In this document: positions 50,279 to 63,211 of the stretch, piece by piece | How positions within the stretch are numbered: the first letter of the stretch is position 1 | Layout: each line of letters starts with the position of its first letter | DNA from: Tetrahymena elliotti 4EA | Lineage: Eukaryota; Ciliophora; Oligohymenophorea; Hymenostomatida; Tetrahymenidae | Direction: 5' to 3' | Assembly: GCA_000231825.2 (NCBI GenBank) | Contig: JH720326.1 | Span: 250,586-314,585, forward strand | DNA length: 64,000 bases | Notes under the pieces: model-generated | Databases searched by the model: none | Seen by the model: the letters and a program-made list of their open reading frames with translations, nothing else | Told to the model about the DNA's origin: nothing | Position numbers and translations under genes: made by a program

Positions 50279-52002
50279 GTAAATATAGCAAAAGGAACTG
50301 AAAAAATTGTCAAGATATAATCTAAAATTTATTTCTGATTTATTTTAAGATTTGAGTAGGTAGGTAGTTTCAATTTTATCAAAAAGATAAAGATAAAAAG
50401 CAATTAGAAAGAAAGTGTAAATTAGATAACTAAAGTCACATATGTTTACAATATAAAAAATTTATTTACACATAATTTGCTTTCTAAATTATCATCAAAT
50501 TTTCTATGTCATATTGTATCGTATTTAAATGTCAATTCTTTATCCTGTTTAAACTATTGTTCAAAATTGATAAATTGAATCTCCTTTTTAATTTGTTTGT
50601 AAGACTGAATTTTTATTTATTTATTTACATCAATCATTATTTTTATCAATTAATTTACTAATCTTGGAAATATTTTTATTAGCCTTACTTAATTTAGAAT
50701 TGTTTATTCTATCAATTTGTATGAAGTATTCCATGATTTAATAATTAAATTGTATTTCTGGTAATAATTAGTCAACATAATAAGCAAGATTTGAATTAAT
50801 CGCTCATTTTGACTCAAATTGCTAAAAATAAATACTTATTTATTTCTAATGTTGATTTTATTTGCATTGAAATACTTATAATCATAAACAAACTAAGGAA
50901 AATTATTCCATGCGTGACTAACTTTTGTCTAGATTAATAGAGAATTGCTGTAAACAACAGTCTAATAAATGTTTATTTATTTAGAGACTTCAGCTTTATT
51001 AGATTAATAGATAGATAGATATTTGGATTTAATCATCAACAGATCGTGATGTATTGATATAGTATTTTAATGGATCGTTTTTTTTAATATAGTAGTAGTT
51101 AATGAACTAATTAATAAGAAAATTTTTTTTCAAGCTTGTCTATTTAAAAATAGGATGTTTGAAGAAAAATGGCAAAGTTAAAAGAAAATTTAGTTGCTAA
51201 AATTTTGCAAAATTAATTCCGATATTTGACTGTGTAAAAGAGAGCTTCAGGTAATGAACTATTAGATTTTCCAATGTGAGTTTGTGGATAAAATATCCTT
51301 GAATAGCGCTCTATTAAAGAATTTTTATAATAATATAAAGATTGTTGGTATTTATTAAGATATATGAATGTAATTAGATTAGATAGTTTCATATACAAAG
51401 TAAAAATGATAACTAGTTATTACTTTGATGAAGTAAACTAATTTAAAGTATACCTAAAATATAATATTAACTAGCTCAACTTAAAAAGAGATTTGGGGTA
51501 ATTTTTTATTTATCTCATAATAAACATGATCTTAGGTTGGCATTTCAAACATAACAATCATGCATTTTCATGTTTTATATAATTTATCAGAAATTTTAAA
51601 AAGGAAACCAGCCTCAAAAGCATAGTTAAATTGCTAAAAAAAAAGAGGAAAAGTTATCTATTAATTAGTTGATTTACATTAATACTCATAGCTAGAGAAT
51701 AAGAGAATCTCTGCTTAAAAAAAATAATAATCCAGAGAATCTTTTTAACAAAAATGATTAAAACAGATGTAAGACTTGAAAATTTTCTTTTTCTTTCAAA
51801 GCAAATAGATCTTTTTTAAATTTGAAATTCAAGCAGATTTCATTCTAAACTTGATGAATTTTCAAAATGTTTCTTAGATTTTTATCAGAATGAATGGACT
51901 AATTTCTAAATTCAAAATTCACTTTCACTTAATTTTCTTAAAAATATTTGTAATCAAATTATTTATTTACTTCAAAATTTAAAAACAATCAAATGCTGAA
52001 TT

Positions 52003-52033
52003 GGCGGATGAGCAATAGCTTATCCCGCTTTTT
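52003..52033 (+). ncRNA. Hairpin followed by T-run, possible Pol III RNA 3' end
   Basis: Bases 52004-52013 pair with 52018-52028: a stem of about ten pairs with one bulged C (52024) and an AATA loop. It is followed at once by TTTTT (52029-52033), the usual RNA polymerase III termination signal. The stem is GC-rich in a region that is otherwise almost pure A/T. The 5' end of any transcript is not visible, and I matched it to no known RNA (not tRNA, U6 or telomerase RNA). Coordinates cover only the hairpin and T-run. Confidence 0.3.
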
Positions 52034-53425
52034 CTGTTTATATTTTTATAATATTAATATAAAGGCTAGTTTGAATTGTGAATATTCAAATTATTTGTTT
52101 GTTAGTTTGCTAGCTTATTTATGGTTTTATTTTTGAATTATTTTGAGTAAACCAAAAATTTAAATTACAGATAATTCATCGTCCCAATGGTAAAAAATTA
52201 GCTTTTTTGCGTTACGGTTCATGATTTTGCCAAAATTAAAAAATTGATTTAATAGATTGATAGAATGTTGATTCAATGTTTTTAATTTAAAAAACAGAAG
52301 AATTTTCATAATTTTTTAAATTTTTACATTCAAGCGACTGTAGTTTGTAGTGAGAATAGCTTTTATGTTATTAGTTCGCAGATGTATTTAGTAAAAGAAA
52401 AACCAAAACGGAATATAGCTTTAGCTGATAATGCTATTTATTTCTTGCATAGAAAATCTTTTTCTAATGAACCAAATAAATTATTAAGTAAGTATTTTAG
52501 AAACGGAAACTCATTTAGAAAATAAGTAGTAGAAATTAATATCTTGATGTTTTAATTTTTCAAAAAAAAATTCACAATCACCCACATACATACATAACCT
52601 TTAATTAAAACGAGAAAAGAAATGAGATAGAGCATATACATACTTAATGCTCATATTCATTCAGATTTGATTGATTTAATTTGAAAATTTGTAAGACTTA
52701 CTTATCTTTTTCAAAATCTAATTTGCTTTCAAAATACATAAATACATACACCTCCTTTATCATCTACTAAATAAATTTTTTTGTAGATTTCTAAAAAAAC
52801 ATCATAAAAGAAATAAATGCTAAATGCTACCAGTGAAGATTAATCATTTTTGAAGAGTGTTTTTAAATCTACACCTTTAGAAAATATCAAACATCTAAAT
52901 CATAATGTAATTCATATTCTTTTTTCTATAAATTATTATGCATGCAAATTAAAGTATTTTTGGAAAAGTATTTTTGTTTCTTTCAAATAAATTTAATCCA
53001 AAGTTGGAGAATATTACATATAACATAAAAATTAAATTGTTTTTATTTAAATTTTCATTTTCTTATATTTCCTGTAAATTACTCCAAAATTCAACTCTCT
53101 TCAAAATTTGTATTTGGAGAAAGCTATAAAATAACATCCAAGCATACAAGCTAGCCATCCATTCATCAATCTATCTAGACTAAATAAGTAATTGAGTCTA
53201 TTAATATCTCAAATTCTTGGATTTTCACAAGAATGATTTGGGTAGATGTAAAGGATTATAAGAAGTATTTGAGATTTAATGGGTTAAAGATGAGAATAAA
53301 ATAAAAAAAGCATAGAAATTATTCTTGTTTACATATTTTTTAACTAATATCTATGAAATGTCCTTAATAGAAGAATTCTTTTAGACTTTTTGCAATCAAA
53401 TTAAAAATAATAAAAAAAAGTGTTT

Positions 53426-53515
53426 TCGGACGAGGAGTAGGAGTAGGGAAATTTTTGATAAAATGATCTAGATAAAGGATAGGGTGGGCGATTAAGCTGG
53501 TGCCTTGCTTTTTAT
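53426..53515 (+). other. GC-rich island with G-runs
   Basis: About 90 bases that contrast sharply with the surroundings: CGGACGAGGAGTAGGAGTAG near 53427, then GGATAGGGTGGGCGATTAAG, GCTGGTGCC and CTTTTT. Short complementary pieces (AAGG with CCTT, GGC with GCC) could fold weakly. The final T-run would suit Pol III termination. It may be a small RNA gene or a regulatory element for the gene starting at 53871. Confidence 0.35.
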
Positions 53516-53870
53516 TGAGTTACTTTTTTTTTAATTAATTTTAAAAATACAGCAGCGTATGGCTTTGAAAAATGAATAAGAGAGAAAAATACAAATTAAA
53601 TTTCTTTTTGTTACTGACAAAAAAAGATCATTCAAAAGTTGTATCTTAAAATAATTGAGTATATTCATACATATTATTTCATAATAAAATTCTAAAGATT
53701 TTACATATTAAAATCAAACAATATCTAATTAATTTAAATATCCAAGCATTATTCACCAGCGTAATTTATAATTTAATTTAATTAAATAAAAACAAAAAAC
53801 CAAAAAAGAAAACTTAAATACTACATTAAACAATAAACAATCTAACATTTATTCTTTCATTCATTTAAAA

Positions 53871-54344
53871 ATGGGATGCACTCAAGCTAAATCTATGAAA
53901 CTTAAAAATCAACATGAAGGTACTGTTACTGATATCATCCAAGTTATTGATGAACTTGACGAAATTAAGGAAAGATATATCTTCAATCAAGATCTCTCTA
54001 CCAAGCACATTGACTGTCAAGTTATGTCTATAGAAGAATTCCTTTTAACTTCATATAAGACAAACAGATTTTCTAAAGATGAACTTTAAATGATATACTA
54101 ATTGATTAATGAAACTTTCAAGAGAATTGACCATCTCTTGCGTAGAGTAGGAATTATTCTTGAATAAAAGGGTATCCATCAACTCAAACCAGAAGTAGAA
54201 GAATTTTTTAACGACTTCTTAAACATTTTCACAAAAATGACTAAGCGTATTCTAGAAATGCCTGCTATTAACTTCGATAACTACCAGCACTACGAAGTTT
54301 CTAAATGTATTACTAACATTGATTCTCAATCTATTTTAATGTGA
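53871..54344 (+). CDS. Small probably N-acylated protein (157 aa)
   Basis: Intronless frame from ATG 53871 to TGA 54342-54344. The N-terminus MGCTQAKS has Gly2 and Cys3, the pattern for dual N-myristoylation and palmitoylation, so the protein is likely anchored to the inner face of a membrane. The remainder is soluble and mostly helical: TDIIQVIDELDEIKERY, then EEFLLTSYKTNRFSKDEL, then FKRIDHLLRRVGIIL and VEEFFNDFLNIFTKMTKRIL. There is no transmembrane segment or known catalytic motif. The codons are unusually C-ended (ATC, CTC, AAC, TAC) and contain few TAA/TAG glutamines, which suggests strong expression. The family is not recognised; small ciliate proteins of this kind may be ciliary or cortical, but that is a guess. 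Confidence 0.85.
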
Positions 54345-56092
54345 CTTGCCACATAAAATGTCATATTCTACCCTCTTCACCTATTCAATCAGATTTACTA
54401 AATCTAAATCTAAAAGATATCTTAACAAATAATTATAAAAACCTAAATTAAAGCTAGCTACTTACTCTCACACACATTCAATTAGAAATATCTCACAATT
54501 TAAATATACTTACTTGATAATATAATAATTATATTACTCTTAATTAACAAATAAATATATCCAACTCTCAAAAAAACAAACAATTTCTCTCACTTAATCC
54601 TAACAATTAGTTAATTACCAATCAATTGACTAATCAACCAAAAATGTCATTTGGAATTTTCTAAATAACATTCTTGACGCCTTTCTCATTGCACATACAA
54701 CTAAATCTAAATAACTTATTCAATTTATCTGTATATATATATTCTTTTATTCACATATTTATAAACCTATTCTTGTCTCTTAAATAAAATTATTTGAATT
54801 CAATCAACTTTCCATGAAAAAAACTATGTTTGCTTTTAATATTTGTGCAGAATGTGTATGATAAATTTCATGTAAAAGAAATCAAACTATCATATAATGA
54901 CACTTATTTTGTCCAAAATTTGTACTTTTTACAGTATTTTTTGTGGTATGAAATTCTTTGATAAACATAAATAAATTTTCTAATATCTTGGATAGAAATT
55001 GAGAAGAATAAGAAGTCTGTCTATTTTAAATTTTGATTTCTGATTTTCTTTTCTATAATCAACTAAATACTTTGACTCTCCCTTAAATTTTGATGACTTT
55101 TACAAGAAAAAAATTTAAATATTCTTTTTTTCTTACTTCTTTGAATAATTTTTGAAAACTCATTCAATAAAACTAAAATTTGATTTAATTACTCTGAAAT
55201 TGAGTACTGTAAACTCTCTTCTATCAAAATATCTACTTTAAAATGCTGTACCAAAAGATATTAATCAGTTTTGGAAATTTGTTTTTTAAGTTCTTTCATT
55301 CCTAATTTTAAAAATTGAATGATCACATTTCGTATTTTTTGAACTAAAACAAATATGATTTAGTAAGAGTCGACTTAAAAAGAGAAGGTATATTTGTTTA
55401 CATTAGTTTAAGTGAAATTTAATTTAGTTCAAAAAATTAACTTCTTACTTAAATCTGCTTTTTAAACCATTTGTTTGTAAATTTATCTCTTCAAAACACA
55501 AAAAACAAAAAAATTGATCAAATCAAATAAAATCCATTAAAATTTAATTTAATAAAATTAAGTCACTCTATTTCAGCCAACAATTTTTGTATCCCTTAGA
55601 AACTAAAACAAAGCAATGAATAATTTTCAAATTTATTATGGTAAACCAATCAAATAGGTTAAAAAAATATTTTAATAAAAATAAATTTTTTCAACGAAAA
55701 AACTCTCCAAAATGATCAAAAAAATAGTTTGCTAATTTGTTAATTTTTTAATTAAATACTTTTCTTATTTTTGAATAAAAATGAATACAATTTGATTAAT
55801 TCATAAAAATTGAAAATATTTTATTTAAATTTTTTAACTGCAAAAAATGAATTGAAATGTGATTTTTGATGGATTTTGCTGAGGTAAATTTTTAAATGAA
55901 AAAATATTTTAATGACAATATTTTTAATGAATAGCCTTTTTAAAAATGAATGCATCTAACTATACATATATATTAGGCTATTGATTATGTTTGTCTAGAC
56001 ATAAGCAATATATTTATTTGTTTATTTTTCCTAAGAAAATTGAATAGAGAAGAAACTTGATGTTTAATTGAATTTGAAGAGGAAATCTCAAT
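54345..56092. other. 1.7-kb spacer between convergent genes
   Basis: Lies between the ends of the MGC-protein gene and SF3A2. The first few hundred bases past 54344 are less A/T-biased, with several CTCAC and AACAA pieces, and probably form a long 3' UTR. No gene was seen. Confidence 0.5.
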
Positions 56093-56776
56093 TCAATTTT
56101 TTGGATTTCTTTATTATTTATTTTGTCTATCTTTGAAGGTTAAATGGAGTGTATATTTCTTCTTTTCTTTATTCCAATCCTAGTAAAACTTTCCTTCATC
56201 CATATCTATTTCCATATTGGGTATTTTAAATGCTATATTATCATATGGCTCAGCAGCAAAAACTACATATTAATAATTTTTATCAAAAGGATCTACTTTC
56301 TACTCATAGGAACTCATTATTCTATAAAAGGGCTTCCAACTAGCATCTATTTGCTCATAATCTATTTCAAATGTTATTTACTTTTATCCAGTAGTTGGAT
56401 CAATCATCTTAAAAATTTTATATCCAGGTCTTCCAATTTTAATTGTTTTCTTCTTTTGAAGCCCTTTTGTTGAATTTTGTTGCAACTATATATTTTACTC
56501 TTAGCGCTCCTTGCTTTATCTTCTTTATAAATTAGTTTGATGCTTTTTGCCTTATGTATGAGCTAAATAACTACCTTCATTTGTGTGAAGAGTCAAACAC
56601 AATCTACACTCATATGTACCCAAGTGATTTGTCATGAAATAAGGATCTTTCTTAATATCGATTGTCTCCAAGGCTAGCTTTTTAAGTCTTTCTCTATGCT
56701 CAATATTTGCATCTTAAGAAGAAGCTGGTCCACCAGAACCAGTCTTGGCTCCTGGTCTATGTTGTCTATCTACCAT
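56093..56776 (-). CDS. SF3A2: Splicing factor 3A subunit 2 (PRP11 homolog)
   Basis: Intronless frame from ATG 56776 to TGA at 56095-56093, 227 residues. The N-terminus MVDRQHRPGAKTGSGGPASS is the SF3A2 signature. A matrin-type C2H2 zinc finger follows (YECRLCLTLHTNEG then SYLAHTQGKKHQ; C57, C60, H73, H79). The next conserved blocks are KIGRPGYKIFKM, YRIMSSYEQKVDPFDKNYQY and FKIPNMEIDMDEGKFYQDW. SF3A2 is part of the SF3a complex of U2 snRNP and helps position U2 at the branch site. The protein ends after the conserved core and lacks the long proline-rich C-terminal repeats of animal SF3A2, as in yeast Prp11. In-frame TAA and TAG codons, e.g. in the SSQDAN segment, support the ciliate code. Confidence 0.97.
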
Positions 56777-59700
56777 TTTGCTAAATACTTATTCACTATT
56801 TCTTTATTTTGCTTTGTTATCTTTGATAACTAACTAATTTTTGAATTAATATAAATTTGAGTTATTTATCAAGCAAAAAAGCAAACAAACATCAAATAAA
56901 TAATAAAATCTGCTTTATTTCTTTAGAATCAAATACTAAAGAATATATATCTTAAGCTTTAAAAAGTATTCATTTATCAAAGATATTTTAAATTAAAATG
57001 AAAAAATAAATTATTTCTTTTTTAAATAAAAAAAATGTTTTAGAAAAAAAATAAATTAATTAATTTTGTTTAATTGAAGGTAAAATAGACAATTAATATG
57101 AATATTATTAATTGATTAATTTGTTTCTCGACTGAATATTTATATTGATTACATTATCAATAGATTTAGATAGAATTTGTATTTTTCACTTTTTTTTTAA
57201 ACTTTTGATAATTAATGCTAAAACTCTGAATTAAATTAAATTATTCAAGTAAAATTAGTTTGAAATACTTGTGTTTTGATTAAACTAAAATTGTAAAGTT
57301 TTACAATCTCAGTATCTTTCTATTGTTTGTAATCAAAAATAAAAGAGACAAAGTTACTTTTAAACAAATAATTTTAAGCCATCATAATTTATTTATTTAT
57401 TATGGGTTTGAATTAATTCCAAACGCATTTTAAGGATAAGTAAAGAAAATACGTAATTTGTTCGAGAAGTTTGTTCATAGAAAGAATGATATGTCACTTT
57501 TAAAATAAAAATTAAATCATGTGATTATTAAGCAGAGAAAACATTTAAATGAGTTTAACAACAAATATCTTTATTTATTTCATTCATATTTTTAAAAAGA
57601 CATATTTCTATTTACGGAATCTCTTCAAGTATTTCTGAAAAGAGGTTGATTGTTCTTCTAAATTTATATTTACAAATTATTCAAACAAAAGAATTTTTTC
57701 TATAATTTAAAGTAATTATTATATAAGTGTAAATAAGTTGAAATAGATCTCCATGATTTCATTTTTTAATTAGTCTATAAAAATATTCTTTAAGTGAGTT
57801 ATTGATAGTTCAAACGCATTTGCACTGTAATTCATTATGCAATTAGTTCAGAATATTGGTATGATCTAATATTTGAAGTGAAATTTAGATAAAACTATAA
57901 TTTTTAGTAAGCATTTTGTCTTTGTAATCAAATTCTTAGATGTTAGTTTCAAGCATGAATTTAGATATATTCCAGTTAAATTAAACTTTACATACATATA
58001 TTTCTATTAGTACTCATAGTCAGTAAATAATTTATTTGAGATAAATGAATTGATTTAAAAAGTTAGTTTTTTATATCCGAAATTACATCTGTAAATAAAA
58101 TTCTTTGTAATCAAATGCAATATCAGATTTTATCAATCTATTTTAAAACCAAGTTAAAATCAATAAATTTGTTGTACTATGAAATTAAGAATTTATAATT
58201 AATTTAAAATATAGAAAAAAAGTACTTTCCATAATAAGTATTATGGTATGTAATTGTTTTTAACTTAAGCTGTATTTTATCTAGTTGACTGATCTTGAAA
58301 TTGATAAAAATTAGATGTAAACAAATGATTTATATTACATTTGGATAAATCATGGTAATAATCATTTATTTGCAAGTTGCCCGATTCATATTATTTTTAT
58401 TGAATATTATAGATTCTATCACCAAGAGACCAAATATACTTCTAATTTTATTCTTTTTTCATAGCCAAATTTTCCCATCTATTATTAATTTCAATACTTT
58501 ATTTACTAATATCAAAAATACAAAAAAAATGTATGATTTCAATTCTGTTTTTTATTTTTTAATTTTTTTACTCTGGCATATTCTATAAATATTTGCATAT
58601 CTTATTAAGATTAATTCTATCTCACCCCTTATTTGATTTATTAGCTCAACTAACCAAAAATAAATGGTATTAAATAACAAATAGCAGTTTCTATTATTTT
58701 ACAGAAATATATATTTCATTTTGTAAAATTTAAGACTTTCTACAAAAAAAATGGAGTCAAAAAAAAGTGATGAGACATTTCATAAATGAATTTAATAGAA
58801 TTAAGCAGTATTTTTAAATAGTATTTTTTGGAAACTTTACTCTGAAAGTAAAGCAAAATATCTAAGAATTTTAATTCATGAGAAATATTAATTAAAAATA
58901 ACCATTATCAGAATTATTTGATTCATTTATTTTGAGTGGATTTAAACATCAAATTATGTTTTTAATCAGTACTGAAAGCATATTTAAAAAAAGAAAATTT
59001 ACCATTAAAAATTTGGGAAAATACTCTTCACATTTCACGAAAATAGATTTTTACAATGAAAACAGGTGAAATTAATTCAATTTTAATTGTTACCAAAGGA
59101 AATTCTCAAATAATTACCTGTATAAATCAATAAAAGCATCTTATTACATTAACAATATTATTATTAATTTGCTGGTAAAAAAAGAACTTTATAATACATT
59201 ATAAATAAATATCTATTACAACAAAAATCTAATCATTATTTGGTAAAATATCCACATAAAAAATAAATACAGTAACTTTAATCTGAAAATGGCCCAAAAC
59301 AAACAATAATCAAGAATTTTATAAATAAATATGAAATAATGGATAATTATATCAATCAATTTCTATTCTTATAAAAATAAAATTTGTTTAAACAGGGTAC
59401 TATTAAGATGTAAACTAAAAGTATTTTGAATCAAAACTCACTATTTCCATACAAAAGAAACATTCTTATGAATGTATATTTCCTTTATTAAGAATAAGAA
59501 TATTTAAAATATGAAAGTTTTTCTTATCTATTTTTAACAGTTTATGAAGTTTATAAAGAAGAATTTTTAATTTTGGTTTTCATATTATTTTTAACTACTC
59601 ATTTGCTTACAATTATCTTACTGATTGATAGGATAAACTTTTTTTACTTGTAAAATGAAAATATTTTTTTGTTACAATTCCATTTGCTATTAGGCACGAG

Positions 59701-62700
59701 AGCTAATAAAGATTTTTCTTATGTTTGTTGTTTTTAAATTAAAGAATTTCAGATTTTCTTAGCAAATGAGAGAAGAAACAAAAATCAAAATTACAATCAA
59801 TCAATTAATTAAAAACTAATCGAAATACAGAAACAGAATTTAATTAATTTTTTCAATATCTATTTTCACGAAGAGATTTGATTCCAAAGAAAATGTAAGC
59901 AGCTAAGTGCAAGCTAAGAATTTAGATGAGTAATTTAATAATTTACCTGGTACAAAGATTAAAGTTAAGATGCTTCTATTTTAAGATTTATATCTATCAG
60001 GCTATTTAGATTAATTTTTCTATTAACCAATCTTAAAAATATTTGTAAAATCAATATTTGATTTTCAAGAATTTATTTGTGAGTAATTCAACTTATTTGA
60101 TAAAATATGTCTTTATAATCAAAAAAAAATAAGATGCTTGAATAATAAGAAGAAATGGCTGGTTTTGCTTGTATTTGAAAATAGAAAATTTAATGCTGAA
60201 TGTAAATAAAATGCAATTAATGACTTTACCTTAAAATAATAAAATTATTGAAATTTTATTCAGTAAAAGTTATCCATTTCCTATTGAATTCTAAGAAACC
60301 TTATTTACATTAATTATTTATCTAAAAATTGTAAATTAAACTTTATTTTTTACTAGTTACTTTTTTATAATAAATGCAAGATAAATCAAACTCACTATTC
60401 ATTACTCTCAAAAATGTGATAGCTTATATATTTTTTTTAAATAATTTATTCTATTTGGTATTCTGTAATAACATACATTAATTTCCTTTTTCATAATAAA
60501 ATTTGCTTTTTCTTGATACAAATTCTTATTTCTCCAAGAAAATATGTTCTTATGAATGAAAAAATATCCCTAAATTTAAGAAAAAAATATTTTTGCAGTC
60601 CCAATATATAAAAAAGCACTCATAGATAGGATAGTGTATATATATTTCTTTCTTTCTTTGAAAATTCTAATTTGATTTTTATTGCTCATTCATTTCATAG
60701 CTTACTATTTAATTTCTTGGCTGGCTAAAAATTAAAAATAGTAAACTAGCTTATTAATGATAGTAAAGCTTAGAATAGATAACTTAACATAGTATAGAAC
60801 AAATATTAAAGTATAAATTATTTTAAGGTAAGCTATTCAATTTTTGTGCGGTAGTTTATAGAACTAGATAATAATGTGTTAGTAGATAAGTTATTCATCA
60901 AAAATATAAACTAGGAGGTGTTTCACTGAAGAAATTTAAGTTTTGCGATGAATCATAACTAAATAAATGAAAACCTTTATACAATAAAAAATTATTTAAA
61001 GAAAACTTACTTTTTCTTGAAATTTAAAAAAAGGATAAAAATTTTGTTTGATTACCTAGTATAAATTTATTAATTTATTTTTTGAGATTCATGCTTTAGA
61101 TTTTCATTCTTTAGAAATTAGCTTGCAACTTAAGTATAATTTGTTTAATCAAATCCAAGAAGAATAGATGAACAAAATCTTACATTTTTGAAAATCAAAA
61201 AATTACTTTTTAATTGCAAGATAGAAACTAATCTAAAATTAGTACTTTCTTCAAAAGAAATATTCAGATTCTTAATTTTCTTTTACTAAATCTAATAAAT
61301 ATTTGCAAGTTTTTACTAATGTTAAATCAAAATTATAGAAAATTTTTCCAGTAGAATTAAATACAAATTAAATATATTTTTTAGTGGTATTTAGATGATC
61401 AAAATAAAATTTATTCAAGTATTTACCTCCATAAAATTAACTCAATTACTCTTTTTATATTCTCTGTTTACAAATCAATTTCTTCTTAATTTAAATTTAA
61501 ATTAAAGGATTTCTTTTCCAAGTAAATATCATGCGCTAACACATCTTTAAAAGATTTTCTTTTAAGATTTATCAAAATACTCCTGTATTCTATTTCATTT
61601 TTTTGAATTCTTTTTTAGATCTAGTTAAATGATAAAAATTACATAATAAAACTAAAATAAAGTATTTCATTTTATAAAACTATCATTCCTTAAATATATA
61701 CTTTATATTTAGAGGAAAATTGAAAGGTATTTTTAATAAAGAAATTTAGACGACAATTTGTTTGCTAAAATTTTAGCAATTTTTTTATGTTAAAAAGTCA
61801 CACTTATAAAAGAATTCTTTTCATATGATCTATTATCTGAAAATCATTGGTTTCTAAATTAAAAGCTTATGCTTTATTTGAATTTTTAGTGGCTGATTTT
61901 CTCAAAGGTTCATTTTATTTGTATGGCTAAATTTTTCTTTTTAAATATTTGTTTTAATTTTTGGAAAAACACAAAGTGAAAGTGGCAAATTCTTCTAGTA
62001 ATTGTTTATTATTTATTCTGTCATGCAAAAAATCTCTTAAATTTTAAATTGCTTTACACTATTTTTAAGCTTTTCACTAAATTTAAAAATATAAAATTAA
62101 AAATATGTAAATTAGAAATAGACTCACTAGTTCTATCTATTAATATTATGATTTCTGATAAAGCCAAATTACAATTTAAAATATTTATTCATTTTTTGTG
62201 GTAATCCCATTTCTCTTTTTACATTTGTTTTAAAGCTTGAAATTTACTTATTTTTTTTCTGATTTACTTGAATTAATTTATTTTATCATTCTTACAGAAC
62301 TATCTTTTTTTGGCCCAAAAATATATTTAACTAAATGTAAATTAAAAAAGTAATTATGTTTCTCCTCAAAAATGAAAAGCATTATTTCAGAATAATAGTT
62401 CATTTCTTAAAAACCAATAGGGTAGTATTTTAAAATTTTAATTCTTTTTTTTTTTCAATAGTTTATTTTAAAATAAATTAAAGTTTGTAATTTTTAAAAA
62501 AATATATAAAATTAGTTCTCTCTTGAAATATACTAGAATATTAATTAAAAATAAATTATTTTAACTTTATTATAAATATCATGTATTGAGAATCTTAATT
62601 TCAAAAAATATTTAAATCAGCAAAAATAAAAGAATAGTTGCAAAATTTTCTCTCTTTTCACCAATAAAATTTAAAAACAAATTGTTTCTCTTCAAAAAAA

Positions 62701-63211
62701 TATTTGTAAATGCCTTAAAATCTTTAAAATTTATTTTAAAATACACTTTAATCTAAAAAAATATTTGAAAAAATTGTAATAGTTTTATATGATTGACATC
62801 TGATAAGTAAAGAATGCTTTAGTGAAAATAACTTTCTACAATAAATATATTTTTAAGGCTTTAGTATTTCCAAATTAAATTATCATTAATTCATGCCACT
62901 TTTTAATTTAAAATAATAGATTTCAAATTTCAGAATATGAAAAATTACTTCTTTTTAAAATCTTTAATAAATAGATTTATTTCTTTTAAATAAAGAAAAT
63001 CTTACTAAAAGCCAATTTATCTGCCATAAAAGCATCTCAATGTATTTATAATTTAATTATTTAAATATTAAAACTCAAACGAATAATTCATTAAATTAAA
63101 ATTATTCTTTTTAAATTAGAATTAAAATAATAGAGTTTTAAAAAAACATAACTCACACCTAATTAACACTTATGTGAAATAAAATAAAAAATAATTTTGT
63201 TTTTCTTGTTT
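56777..63211. other. 6.4-kb region with no supported gene
   Basis: The largest gene-free stretch of the window. The part next to 56776 should hold the SF3A2 promoter. Open frames such as 58352-58636 (hydrophobic, 94 codons) are compatible with chance in sequence so poor in TGA. A TATATATATTTCTTTCTTTC microsatellite lies near 60632-60660. I saw no tRNA, repeat array or mobile element. Confidence 0.45.

Larger units (their letters stand above)
50279..53870. other. 3.6-kb region without a supported protein gene
   Basis: Contains a hairpin with a T-run (52003-52033), a GC-rich island (53426-53515) and two weak open frames, 51398 down to 51036 (minus, 120 codons) and 52382-52684 (plus, 100 codons). 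Neither frame has clear coding character. The final several hundred bases should hold the promoter of the MGC-protein gene. Confidence 0.45.

Noticed and set aside
51036..51398. 120-codon minus-strand frame starting MYMKLSN under the ciliate code
   Set aside because: No family resemblance or paralog; such lengths are expected by chance where TGA is the only stop in AT-rich DNA.
52382..52684. 100-codon plus-strand frame starting MYLVKEKPKR
   Set aside because: The first half looks mildly coding, but it ends in low-complexity text with no support; kept only as a possibility.
58352..58636. Hydrophobic 94-codon plus-strand frame
   Set aside because: Composition is that of translated T-rich spacer; no motif and no neighbour support.
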